NCBI GenBank assembly: GCA_964463485.1
Contig: CAYXDO010000039.1
Location: 9,931 to 73,930 of the forward strand
Length of the DNA stretch: 64,000 nt
DNA from: CAYXDO01 sp964463485
Lineage (GTDB): Bacteria > Myxococcota > Kuafuiibacteriia > Kuafuiibacteriales > Kuafuiibacteriaceae
Reading direction: 5' to 3'
Shown in pieces: positions 43,059-51,129 of this stretch. The notes beneath the pieces are model-generated. The model worked only from the letters and a program-made list of their open reading frames with translations. It was not told the origin of the DNA and did not search any database. Both the position numbers and the translations under genes were made by a program. Numbering within the stretch: the first letter of the stretch is position 1; the number at the start of each line of letters is the position of its first letter.

Positions 43059-44705
43059 ATGACGGCAACGAGATCCGCGGGTTTCGTCGAGCGACGGCTC
43101 GATCAATGGCTCACTCAGCAAAAGATCCAGCCGACCGAGGTCTCCTCGAGTCAGCTCGGGGCCGCTGCCAGCGACCTCGGGTTCTCGGTGGACGAGCTCC
43201 AGAAGGCGCGCCAGTCCTTGGCCGAGAAGAGCGCCGCCGCCGTCATGGATCAAGGTGCCAGCGCCAAGAACGCACTCGCGCTCGGCGCCGGAAGCTCCGC
43301 GGCGTCGTCCGGAAATCGACTCGCGAGCGGCCCAGTCGGTGTTCGTTTCGGCCTCACCAAGTCCGAACCGATGGACCTGCGCACCGTCGGTAAGAAATTC
43401 GACGACCTCGCCAACCAACTGCGCAAGCAGCCGGGAAGCATGAAGTCGCTCGTACCGTCTTTCTCGTCGCTCTCGGCTTCGCTCTCCGCGCAGATCAAGG
43501 CCCTCGAGGACGAGCGCAGCCCGATCGCCGATCGCCTCGACAAGAAGGAGGCCCAGCTCGGCTGGTTCCAGCGGAACGTCGGCCTGTTCACTCCGCGTGA
43601 GGTCAAGGACCTGCGCCGGACTGTCGAGAATTTGGATCGAGACATCGGAGAGTCGAAGGCGTTTCGAGGAGGCGCGAACATCGCGCTCGCCAAAGACCGC
43701 GGCGTCGATCCCGATATGGATCCGGCCAGCCTCCAATCGAAGCTCGACACTGCTGCGTCCGCCATTCCTCAATCGGGCGAGGCGGACGTCGTTCGAAAGA
43801 AAGGCGTCGCCGGTCTGGTCAAAGCCCAAGACCAAGTGCGAGGCGTCGCGGACCGCGCTCAGCTCGCTCTGCGCGCGATCGACGCCGACGTCTCCGACTT
43901 TTCCAAAGAGGTGAAGTGGCACCAGAAGTGGAAATGGGTGGACGTCGTGATCGGGGGCGAGAGCGGGCGAGGTGCTCTCTTCCGAATGGGCAAGGAGCTT
44001 GAGAAAGGCGCGTCGGCGCTCGCCGGCGATCTCGAAGGGATCGCGCAGGCCGGTGAGCAGCGCACGATCTCCGAGCTCAACGAGCTGCTCAAGATCGAGA
44101 GCCCCAAGTACCGCGACATGCGCGCGCAGTACGACAAGCTCGAGCCCGCGTACAAGGGCGCGGTCTCGGTGCTCCACGCCGCCTCCGAAGCTCAGGACGC
44201 GTTGGAGAGCGCCGAGTACTGGATCGATAGGCGCAACATGCTGAAGATGATGGAACCCACGCAGTACGAGTGGGTGGAAGAGAAGCGCGCCGACGGATCG
44301 GTCGATCGCCGACAGCAAGAGACCTCCGCCCATCAGTCTTGGGAGTCCCAATTCAACCATGCCAATTGGCAGGCTCAGTGGGAGGCCTCGCGCGCCGAGA
44401 GCGAGGTCAAGGACGTCAATCAAGGCTTGCCGAGGCTCTCCGAGGCGCTCGGTAAGCTCGGGGGACCGAAGAATTTCCTTCCCCAAGTCAACGAGGACAT
44501 CGGAGCGTTCTGGGGCCAATTCATGTCGCTCGGCATCTGGAGCTACGACAGCTCCAACGTGAGTCAGATGCAGAATCAGCTCCGCAAGCTCGAGGGTCAG
44601 GTTCACGAGATCAAAGGTCGACTGGAGCCCGACTACACGAAGCACCGAGACTGGGTGTTCTCGGAGATCGACAAGCGACGCGGCCAGCTCCGCGCCGAGG
44701 CCTGA
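43059..44705 (+). CDS. Orphan helical protein of unknown function
   Basis: A 548-residue protein from ATG 43059 with no signal peptide, no membrane helix and no known domain. It is mostly helical and charged (FSSLSASLSAQIKALEDERS, LRRTVENLDRDIGESKAF, LLKIESPKYRDMRAQYDKLE) with several aromatic patches (WHQKWKWVDVVIGGE, FWGQFMSLGIWSYDS), suggesting a structural or effector-like role. Divergent from the PlsC-like gene (106-base gap) and convergent with the propeller gene at 44731 (25-base gap). I do not recognise it. Confidence 0.78.
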   Translation: MTATRSAGFVERRLDQWLTQQKIQPTEVSSSQLGAAASDLGFSVDELQKARQSLAEKSAAAVMDQGASAKNALALGAGSSAASSGNRLASGPVGVRFGLTKSEPMDLRTVGKKFDDLANQLRKQPGSMKSLVPSFSSLSASLSAQIKALEDERSPIADRLDKKEAQLGWFQRNVGLFTPREVKDLRRTVENLDRDIGESKAFRGGANIALAKDRGVDPDMDPASLQSKLDTAASAIPQSGEADVVRKKGVAGLVKAQDQVRGVADRAQLALRAIDADVSDFSKEVKWHQKWKWVDVVIGGESGRGALFRMGKELEKGASALAGDLEGIAQAGEQRTISELNELLKIESPKYRDMRAQYDKLEPAYKGAVSVLHAASEAQDALESAEYWIDRRNMLKMMEPTQYEWVEEKRADGSVDRRQQETSAHQSWESQFNHANWQAQWEASRAESEVKDVNQGLPRLSEALGKLGGPKNFLPQVNEDIGAFWGQFMSLGIWSYDSSNVSQMQNQLRKLEGQVHEIKGRLEPDYTKHRDWVFSEIDKRRGQLRAEA

Positions 44706-44730
44706 TCGCCGCGCCAGCCCTGACTACGGC

Positions 44731-46095
44731 TCACGACGGCGTCAGCCAAATCACCTCCGCGACCTCCGAGTCCGCGTGAATCGCGTCCCCGATGAATATC
44801 TCCCGATCGGTGGCGACTACGGCCTTGGTCGCCGGCTTGAGGGAGCCCGGGGCCTCGAACACTTCCGAGCAAAATTGAGTGTGCGCGTAATATTGCACGA
44901 TCCTTCCCCGGCGGGACGTCGCGATGAATCCACCGTGGAACGGAAGGAATACGGCAAGATCGTCTCTCACTGGGCTGCTGAGGGAGAGCCAACTCTCGCC
45001 AGGCTCGGTGGTGAGAAAGACCTCTCCGGCTCCGCTGGCCGCGAGGAAGCCCACCCCGGGCACGTGTCCAAACGCGGTCATGATCGTGGTGGCGATGAGT
45101 CTGATGGGCGTGATTTCGGCGCGACCGTCCCGCCACCAGAGAGTCTCCGGGGCGCTGTAGATCGCGGCCACCGCGCCCGGGCCGAGGTAAATCAGTCCGC
45201 CGTCGTGGCTGGCGGTGCGATGGGAATGGGCCACCGCGAGCTTGCCTTGCCACAGGTGAGTGAGGCCGTTTTCGTTTATCCGGTCCAAGCTTCCTCCGGC
45301 GGAGAGTTGGTAGAGCTCGGAAGGTTGTCCGGGCGCTGAACCCGCGAGGAAGGGTCCGGTGGCATCTCCGTCGGCGGTCGGGACTCGCAGTGCCTCGAGC
45401 TCGTAGGTCTGCTCGATCGAGCACGTGCGGGAGCCCTGGTCGACTCTGATTTGGTCGAGTCGGCCCTGCGGCGCACCCGCCCAGAATCTGTCTTCGCCGA
45501 GGGGGTGCAACGACCAATAGGTCGCGTCGTCGCACCCCTCGATCCGGTGCGCTTCCGACCGATCGACCAACACGATGCCTTCGCCGGCCGTCGTCACCAC
45601 GACATCTTGGGAATCCAGCCACGCGGCGGTGACGACCAGGCTCCGAGTCGAGGTCAGCGCGCCGGCCAAAGAGATCCTTCGCTCGACGAACGACACGCAG
45701 CCCGGACAGCGTTGCACGCGATCGGGTACGAGCCTGGTGGCGAGCTCCGGTGTCATTTCGGCCTTGGACCAGCTCTGGCCTTCGCCGACCGTCGCTTCGT
45801 AGGCGCCGATGGGTCGGGTGAGCAGGCAGCTCCGTGAGCCAATTTTCGGGAGGGGCCCCTCGGACAGCTCGAGCTCGGAGAGCGTGTGGTCGTACAAGAA
45901 CAGTCTCACGCCGGTGCCGGCTTCTCGAGCGGTCTTCATCTCGAGCTGACTTGCGTACGATCCGGCGAGGCTTCCGTCGGGGTCGAAGAACAAGACGATC
46001 GAGGACAACGCGTTTGGATGGTCGGGGAGAGTCAAGACGACGTCGGCGCTGCAGTGCAGGGCGCTCGCGGCGACCAACACGAGCGCTCGAACCAT
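44731..46095 (-). CDS. Lipoprotein beta-propeller, family member D
   Basis: A 454-residue putative lipoprotein from ATG 46095, with signal sequence ending in SALHC. The N-terminal domain (VVLTLPDHPNALSSIVLFF, then LFLYDHTLSELELSEGPL) closely resembles those at 30793 and 33313. The remainder has propeller strands (VVVTTAGEGIVLVDRSEA, GVGFLAASGAGEVFLTTEPG, GGFIATSRRGRIVQYYA) with several cysteines (CPGC, CSIEQ, FCSEVF). It ends in ATDREIFIGDA and EVIWLTPS. No enzyme motif. Divergent from ctaB (143-base gap). Confidence 0.8.
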   Translation of the reverse strand: MVRALVLVAASALHCSADVVLTLPDHPNALSSIVLFFDPDGSLAGSYASQLEMKTAREAGTGVRLFLYDHTLSELELSEGPLPKIGSRSCLLTRPIGAYEATVGEGQSWSKAEMTPELATRLVPDRVQRCPGCVSFVERRISLAGALTSTRSLVVTAAWLDSQDVVVTTAGEGIVLVDRSEAHRIEGCDDATYWSLHPLGEDRFWAGAPQGRLDQIRVDQGSRTCSIEQTYELEALRVPTADGDATGPFLAGSAPGQPSELYQLSAGGSLDRINENGLTHLWQGKLAVAHSHRTASHDGGLIYLGPGAVAAIYSAPETLWWRDGRAEITPIRLIATTIMTAFGHVPGVGFLAASGAGEVFLTTEPGESWLSLSSPVRDDLAVFLPFHGGFIATSRRGRIVQYYAHTQFCSEVFEAPGSLKPATKAVVATDREIFIGDAIHADSEVAEVIWLTPS

Positions 46096-46238
46096 GGCGT
46101 GGTTTACCACGTCTTTGAATGGCTCGGCACTTCGCCATGACTGTGACATTCCCGGGGCGCGGCGGTTCGTCGCACCCTCGGGCGAGCCCCCGCTGCGGGT
46201 TGACTCGGCGACCTGTCGCGCCCTAACAAACCGAGAGC

Positions 46239-47168
46239 GTGAGCTCTCTGCCAGACCCAGGCTTGGCGATCGACCTGAACGACGTCGGGAGCGCCGAATC
46301 TGCGCCCGAGTCCGTCAAGGCCCGGGTCCGAGCCCTCTACGAGCTAGGGAAGCCCAACCTCTCCGCGATGGTCTCCGTGTCCGGCCTGTTGGGCTATCAG
46401 CTCGCTCGGCCAGAATTCCACATTCTCTCGGCGGCTTTACTCGCTCTAGGACTCTGGCTGACTTCTTTCGGCGCCTGCGGCCTCAACATGGTCGTCGAGC
46501 GCGAGCTCGACGCGAGGATGCGCAGGACCCGCGAGCGACCGATCCCGTCCGGTCGGCTTGGCGCAACGCGTGCGGCCTTCGCGGCGATCGTAGCCTTCGC
46601 GATCGGTTTCTGCGTGCTCTGGACGACGTTTGGGTGGCTCCCGGCGGCGCTCTCGGTCTTCACCGCGGTCGTCTATTTGTTCGTCTACACGCCCTTGAAG
46701 TCACGAGGGCCGATCGCGACGTGGGTCGGCGCGGTCCCGGGCGCGGTGCCGCCGCTGATGGGCTGGGCCGCTGCGACCGCTCGCCTCGACGCGCCCGCGT
46801 TCGGATTGTTCTCGGTGCTGTTCTTTTGGCAGATCCCGCACTTCTTTGCGCTCGCCTGGATGTATCGCGACGACTACCGACGCGGCGGCTTCGATTTCGT
46901 CCCTGACGGAGCCGATCGCTCGATCGCGATTCAGATGGTCCTGAGCGCGACGTGCTTGCTCTTCGGGAGCGCCTCGTTGGTGCTGATGGGCTCGGCTGGG
47001 TACGTCTACGGGGTCGGCGCGCTCGCTTTTGGCGGCGCTTATTTCGTGGCTACGCTTCGAATGCTTGGGGCCCAATCCCCGGGGCGCGCGCGATCGGTGT
47101 TCCTTTGGTCGATCGCCTACCTGCCGTTGCTGTTGGTCGTGCTCTTCGTGGATGGGTTGATCCGCTGA
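46239..47168 (+). CDS. ctaB: Protoheme IX farnesyltransferase (heme o synthase) CtaB/CyoE
   Basis: A 309-residue membrane prenyltransferase from GTG 46239 that converts heme b to heme o for cytochrome oxidase. The first Asp-rich motif reads NMVVERELDARMRRTRERP (83-101); its first Asp is Glu here (Glu87) while Asp91 is kept. The second conserved segment is YTPLKSRGPIATWVGAVPGA, followed by FWQIPHFFALAWMYRDDY. Eight or nine membrane helices are visible. The downstream DUF420 gene overlaps at CTGA, and a thioredoxin fusion comes next, so this reads as an oxidase-assembly block. Confidence 0.94.
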   Translation: MSSLPDPGLAIDLNDVGSAESAPESVKARVRALYELGKPNLSAMVSVSGLLGYQLARPEFHILSAALLALGLWLTSFGACGLNMVVERELDARMRRTRERPIPSGRLGATRAAFAAIVAFAIGFCVLWTTFGWLPAALSVFTAVVYLFVYTPLKSRGPIATWVGAVPGAVPPLMGWAAATARLDAPAFGLFSVLFFWQIPHFFALAWMYRDDYRRGGFDFVPDGADRSIAIQMVLSATCLLFGSASLVLMGSAGYVYGVGALAFGGAYFVATLRMLGAQSPGRARSVFLWSIAYLPLLLVVLFVDGLIR

Positions 47169-47608
47169 GCATCGCCGAGCTCCCGCTGATCAACGCTTTG
47201 CTCAACGCGAGCGCGGCCGTCTGCCTCGTCCTCGGGCGGCTCGCCATCGCGCGCGGGGATCGCGATCGTCATCGCGCGCTCATGCTGGCGGCCACCGGTT
47301 TCTCGGCCGCGTTCCTTGCGTGTTACCTGACGTATCACGCGTTCCACGGAGCGACTCGATTCACGACCGAGGGCTGGCCTCGAGTCGTGTACCTGTCGGT
47401 GTTGGGCACGCATACGGTGCTCGCAGCGCTGAACCTGCCCTTGATCGTCTTGGTCCTGAAGAACGCTCTTACCGGCCGATTTGATCGGCATCGGGGCATC
47501 GCTCGATATGCGTGGCCGGTCTGGCTCTACGTGTCCGTCACGGGCGTACTGATCTACCTGATGCTCTACCAAATCTGGCCTTCGACGCTCCCACGCGCCG
47601 TCCTTTGA
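47165..47608 (+). CDS. DUF420 family membrane protein, probable CTG start
   Basis: A roughly 147-residue protein with four membrane helices. It matches DUF420 (YozB-like) proteins that sit beside cytochrome oxidase genes: ELPLINALLNASAAVCLVLG, then RHRALMLAATGFSAAFLACYLTYHA and TVLAALNLPLIVLVL, with conserved histidines (His39 region, TYHAFHG, GTHT). The N-terminal ELPLINALLN stretch is family-typical and lies before the nearest downstream TTG. The best start is CTG 47165, forming CTGA with the ctaB stop and preceded by a weak GGATGG. TTG 47105 would overlap ctaB by about 60 bases. It probably assists cytochrome oxidase assembly. Confidence 0.83.
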   Translation: MSIAELPLINALLNASAAVCLVLGRLAIARGDRDRHRALMLAATGFSAAFLACYLTYHAFHGATRFTTEGWPRVVYLSVLGTHTVLAALNLPLIVLVLKNALTGRFDRHRGIARYAWPVWLYVSVTGVLIYLMLYQIWPSTLPRAVL

Positions 47609-47623
47609 TGTAGCCTCGGCGCC

Positions 47624-48325
47624 ATGCCGACCGTTCGCGTAACGGACAAAGACTTTCAGTCGGTCGTCCTGGAATCCAAGCAGCCGGTGTTGGTCGACTT
47701 CTGGGCGACCTGGTGCGCGCCCTGCAAGGTGGTCGCGCCAGTCCTGGAAGAGCTGAGCGACACGTACGCCGGAGCTTTGACGGTCGCGAAGGTGGACGTC
47801 GACGAGTCGCGGCGTGTCGCCGCCATGTTTCGGATTCGATCGATTCCGACGTTGATGCTGTTCAAAGACGGGGAGCCGATTCAGGCCGTGGAGGGCGCGC
47901 TCCCCAAGCAGCACCTCGAGGAGCTGCTCGCCAAGTGGTTGCCGGAGCTCGCGGCGACCGCACGCTCGACGAAGCTCAACGTGCCGCAGCTCTTCGAGCT
48001 GCTCAAGAAGGGCCGCCCGGCGACGATCATCGATATTCGTCGCCCGTTCGATTTTGCTCGGAGTCACCTTCGCGGCGCGCTCAACGTGGCAGCCGACAAA
48101 GTCGAAGACGTCGTGCGGGGACTTGGACCCAGAGGTCTGGCGGTGTTGATGTGTCGGACTGGAGAGGAGTCCGAGAGTCTCGCGAAGTCCTTGTCGGAGA
48201 AGGGGCTCTCGGTGGTGTCGCTCGAAAAAGGTTTACTCGAGTGGGAAGGCGCCGGCCATCCTACGTTCTCCACCGAGGAGGAAGAAGAAGAGCTCGCCAA
48301 GGCCACGAAAGGCTCACGTAGCTAG
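47624..48325 (+). CDS. Thioredoxin-rhodanese fusion protein
   Basis: A 233-residue cytoplasmic protein. Residues 1-105 are a full thioredoxin with the active site WCAPC (Cys31, Cys34) and a cis-proline segment IRSIPTLMLF. Residues about 118-215 are a rhodanese domain with IIDIRRPFDFARSHLRGALN and the active-site loop MCRTGEES (Cys177). The short tail is Glu-rich. Joining a persulfide carrier to a thiol reductant suggests a role in sulfur transfer or persulfide reduction. It lies 15 bases after the DUF420 gene and probably shares its transcript. Confidence 0.93.
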   Translation: MPTVRVTDKDFQSVVLESKQPVLVDFWATWCAPCKVVAPVLEELSDTYAGALTVAKVDVDESRRVAAMFRIRSIPTLMLFKDGEPIQAVEGALPKQHLEELLAKWLPELAATARSTKLNVPQLFELLKKGRPATIIDIRRPFDFARSHLRGALNVAADKVEDVVRGLGPRGLAVLMCRTGEESESLAKSLSEKGLSVVSLEKGLLEWEGAGHPTFSTEEEEEELAKATKGSRS

Positions 48326-48333
48326 GTCCCGGA

Positions 48334-49548
48334 GTGACCATCCAGCGCCAGACGGCCGGGGTGCGGATCGCCGCCGACCTCTATTGTCTCGCGTTTTTCG
48401 TCGCGATCGCGGCTGCGGACGGGCTCGTTTTTCGATCGGCTCTGCAGCGATCCTTAGGGCCTCTGGACTTTGGGCTCGCTGGTGTGGCGTTGTTCTCGAC
48501 GCACCTTTTGGTGATCGCGTTGCTTCGCCTGTTCGTGCCCGTGCCCGAGCCGGGCACGCACCTCGTCAAAACAAGCGGCGGCTATGGCCGCTGGCTCGCC
48601 TCGTCGGCGCTCGCCGAGGTGGCGCTGCACCCCCTCGTTAGAGCGCCGTTTTGGCCGTTTCATTTCGGCCGCTGGTTGTACCTGAAGGCCTTGGGGGCTC
48701 AACTCGAGCTTGGCGTGACGATTCCGCCTTCGCTGTTCATTCGAGATCCAGCGTTGTTGGTCATGGAGATGGGCGCCCAAATCGAACCGGGAGTTCTGAT
48801 CGAGCCGGCGTTGCACTCTGCGGGTCGGCTCGTGGTCGCGCGGGTGGTGGTGGGCGGCGGGAGCTTGATTGGAGCGCACGCGACGTTGCTCGCCGGTGCG
48901 GCGGTGGGAGAAGACGCTCGCATCGGCCCGGCCGCGTTCATCGGGCGAAGCTGCAAGGTGGGTGTTGGCGCGTTCATCGGCGAACGCGCGGTCCTGGAAG
49001 AAGGGGTCGACGTTGGCTCCTACGCCGTCATCGGCGCAGGGGCGGTCGTAGGGGCGGGCGTCGCGATCGGCGAGCGCGCCAAGGTCGTCGCGGGTTCCAA
49101 CGTGCCGGCGGGGCGCTCCGTCGAGGATCGCGACGTTTGGGAGGGAGCGCTGCCGGCCCGAGTCGAGGCCTTCGAGCCGCCGACCCCGCCGGTCCCTTTG
49201 CCCCTCAATCTGTTGCTGCGCGAGGCCTCGGAAGACGCAGCCTCAGAGGACGCTCCTGTCGAAGCGCCGCTTGTCGAGCCGCCTGTCGAAGCGCCGCCCG
49301 TCGAAGTGCCGCCAACTCCGGAGCCCAAGCGCTTGACGCCGCTTCCGCGCGTCGACACGGACCAAGTTCGGGAGCGAGCCGGGCGCAGGCGCGGCATGGG
49401 TTCGGAGGTCGAAGCGCCCGCCCTCGAGCGACCCGCCGAGCTACCGAAGGAAGGCTCGGCGAGCGGCGAAGGTGCGACGAACGCGCAGCCGACCGCCGCG
49501 CCCGAGCCGGTTTCGAAGGCTCAGGAGGGCGACAAGCCCAGCGCGTGA
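48334..49548 (+). CDS. Membrane-anchored left-handed beta-helix (hexapeptide) transferase-like protein
   Basis: A 404-residue protein from GTG 48334. Two N-terminal membrane helices (about 12-32 and 48-68) are followed by a hexapeptide-repeat region at about 115-270, where isoleucine/valine-led units recur (IEPGVLIEPALHS, IGPAAFIGRSCKVGVGAFIG, VGSYAVIGAGAVVGAGVAIG). Such helices form acyl- or nucleotidyl-transferase trimers. The region about 278-404 is Pro/Glu/Ala-rich and probably disordered (VEPPVEAPPVEVPPTPEP). The second membrane-proximal segment (LHPLVRAPFWPFHFGRWLY) resembles the peptide-synthase-like acyltransferases. Substrate unknown. It starts 8 bases after the thioredoxin-rhodanese gene. 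Confidence 0.82.
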   Translation: MTIQRQTAGVRIAADLYCLAFFVAIAAADGLVFRSALQRSLGPLDFGLAGVALFSTHLLVIALLRLFVPVPEPGTHLVKTSGGYGRWLASSALAEVALHPLVRAPFWPFHFGRWLYLKALGAQLELGVTIPPSLFIRDPALLVMEMGAQIEPGVLIEPALHSAGRLVVARVVVGGGSLIGAHATLLAGAAVGEDARIGPAAFIGRSCKVGVGAFIGERAVLEEGVDVGSYAVIGAGAVVGAGVAIGERAKVVAGSNVPAGRSVEDRDVWEGALPARVEAFEPPTPPVPLPLNLLLREASEDAASEDAPVEAPLVEPPVEAPPVEVPPTPEPKRLTPLPRVDTDQVRERAGRRRGMGSEVEAPALERPAELPKEGSASGEGATNAQPTAAPEPVSKAQEGDKPSA

Positions 49549-49561
49549 CTCGACGACGGAG

Positions 49562-50767
49562 CTAACGAGCGCTCGTGGCCGTCGTGACGAACTTCAGCGA
49601 ACCGAAGCGATCCGTGGCGTGAAAATCGCCCACCTTGGGCGGTGACCACGCGGTGTACTCACCGTCGTAGCCTCCGCCCTTTTGGGTCTTGTCGATGCGA
49701 AACGCGTTCATCCTCCAAATGTCTCCAGCCTTCGGGCTGGCGGTGACGCCGCGGAGGCCTTTCCAAGGCACGACCCACTCGCTCACCCAGCCCCGGTCGA
49801 CGTCACCGGCTCGATCGATCGTTCCATCGATTTGAGCACCAACGGTCTGCGTGGCGTCGAACCGCGTGTCCATGCCTTGTCGGCGCGCGGTGAACGCTGC
49901 ATCGAAGATTACTCCACGCGGAGATGCTTGCAGCTCTAGGTATGGACCGAGATCGGGAGGCGCTCGATTGGGCATCAAGAAGACCTCCACCGTCTCGTGC
50001 TCGTAGATCGGGTCGTCGCGGTTTTTGTACGGATCGGAGATGTCGGGATCGATGGATTCGAAGCCGACGTACAGCGCCGAGTCGTCCCACAGCAGGCGCA
50101 GCTTCGTTGGATGTTGGGGAGCTCCGCCCCGGCCGAGGGAGTCGGAGAACGTGAGCACGGGAGCCGCCGCCCACGCGGGCTCGTCTAGGCGCCCGTCGGG
50201 GGAGACGGCGCTCGTGGCGCGCGGAACCTCCACTTCGGGAAGGTCGAGCGCGCCGCCAACCACACTGAGTGTTCCGGCCTTGATTCGATCTTGGCCGTCC
50301 GAACCGCCAGGCGGCGCTTCGACGGTGAGCCGAAGGTCGCCGGTGAAGAGTGCCACCAGCACTTCGACCCGCGCCGGCGCGCCTGCGGGGATGCGGACGG
50401 AGTGGGTGTCGACCCAGAGCTCGCCTTTGGCCCACCGGCTGGTCGGCACCTTGCCTTCGAGCGGCTGGTGATCGGCGACCGTGAGGTCCTCTTGGTTCGC
50501 TGCGAGCGCGACGTGAACCGCATAGTCGCCGAGGAACGGCTGCTGGCACTCGAACACGTGCTTCAGCACGATCGTGCCGCCTGGGGTCACGGGACCCTCG
50601 ACGTCGAAGCCGAGGTAGCGAGCGCGCCCGCGGCCCGCCCGTTCGATGAGCGACGCGGTCGAAGGAAACGCGAGCTTAGGAGGCGAGCCGAGCCGAGCCC
50701 CGGCGGGTGCCTCCATGGGTTTTTGCTGGCAGGCGAGGCACGAGAGCAGGAGCAGACCGCGGCGCAT
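49562..50767 (-). CDS. CBM9-like carbohydrate-binding lipoprotein
   Basis: A 401-residue exported protein from ATG 50767 with lipobox-like LACQQ after LLLLSC. Residues about 60-165 form a beta domain. Residues about 185-398 match the CBM9-like family that binds carbohydrate ends: DGRLDEPAWAAAPVLTFSD, LRLLWDDSALYVGFESID, YEHETVEVFLMP, FDAAFTARRQ and RMNAFRIDKTQKG. The carbohydrate is not readable. It is convergent with the transferase gene (13-base gap) and divergent from the outer-membrane protein at 51130 across a 362-base gap. Confidence 0.87.
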   Translation of the reverse strand: MRRGLLLLSCLACQQKPMEAPAGARLGSPPKLAFPSTASLIERAGRGRARYLGFDVEGPVTPGGTIVLKHVFECQQPFLGDYAVHVALAANQEDLTVADHQPLEGKVPTSRWAKGELWVDTHSVRIPAGAPARVEVLVALFTGDLRLTVEAPPGGSDGQDRIKAGTLSVVGGALDLPEVEVPRATSAVSPDGRLDEPAWAAAPVLTFSDSLGRGGAPQHPTKLRLLWDDSALYVGFESIDPDISDPYKNRDDPIYEHETVEVFLMPNRAPPDLGPYLELQASPRGVIFDAAFTARRQGMDTRFDATQTVGAQIDGTIDRAGDVDRGWVSEWVVPWKGLRGVTASPKAGDIWRMNAFRIDKTQKGGGYDGEYTAWSPPKVGDFHATDRFGSLKFVTTATSAR

Positions 50768-51129
50768 GGGGGACGATTGAACGGTGTGACCCGGCGCGCA
50801 TCCTCCTCGTGTCCGATCGCGGGCTGATCCGGTCGTGATTCATTGACCAGCTCAGGCGTGGGTGGTACCGGCCGCCGACTCATGTCGGGACACCCACGTC
50901 TTTTCGCCGCCGAGGCCTTCTGGGGCCTGGGTCGGGCATCCCGCGCCGGTGGGCTCCGCCTGTTGACGGAGAGCCGCGTTACGGAGCTAACGCGGGCCCC
51001 CTCGACGGAGATCGCTGTTCGAATGTGCTCGCCAGATTCGCGAGCCAGCCGTTCTGGAACAGAAGCTGCTTGGATGCCTCGCGCCCGAGGCGTGTCGCAC
51101 GCAGGGTTCCGTTCGGAGGAGGTCGAGAC
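50768..51129. other. Intergenic region between divergent genes
   Basis: Divergent promoters for the CBM9-like gene and the barrel gene must lie here. A TTGACG stands near 50963 but no convincing -10 follows at 16-18 bases. I see a short AGGCC/GGCCT stem near 50920-50935 and nothing resembling a tRNA or conserved small RNA. Open frames crossing it look like noise. Confidence 0.6.
51115..51122 (+). promoter_or_regulatory. Shine-Dalgarno that fixes a TTG start
   Basis: GGAGGAGG lies 7 bases before TTG 51130. The open frame continues upstream to ATG 51025, but that part has no signal peptide, whereas the TTG start gives one immediately. Confidence 0.75.

Noticed and set aside
42129..44645. An 838-residue open frame on the minus strand
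   Set aside because: It lies antisense across the helical gene at 43059 and the acyltransferase. Its composition is that of a shadow of GC-rich coding DNA and it has no recognisable domain.
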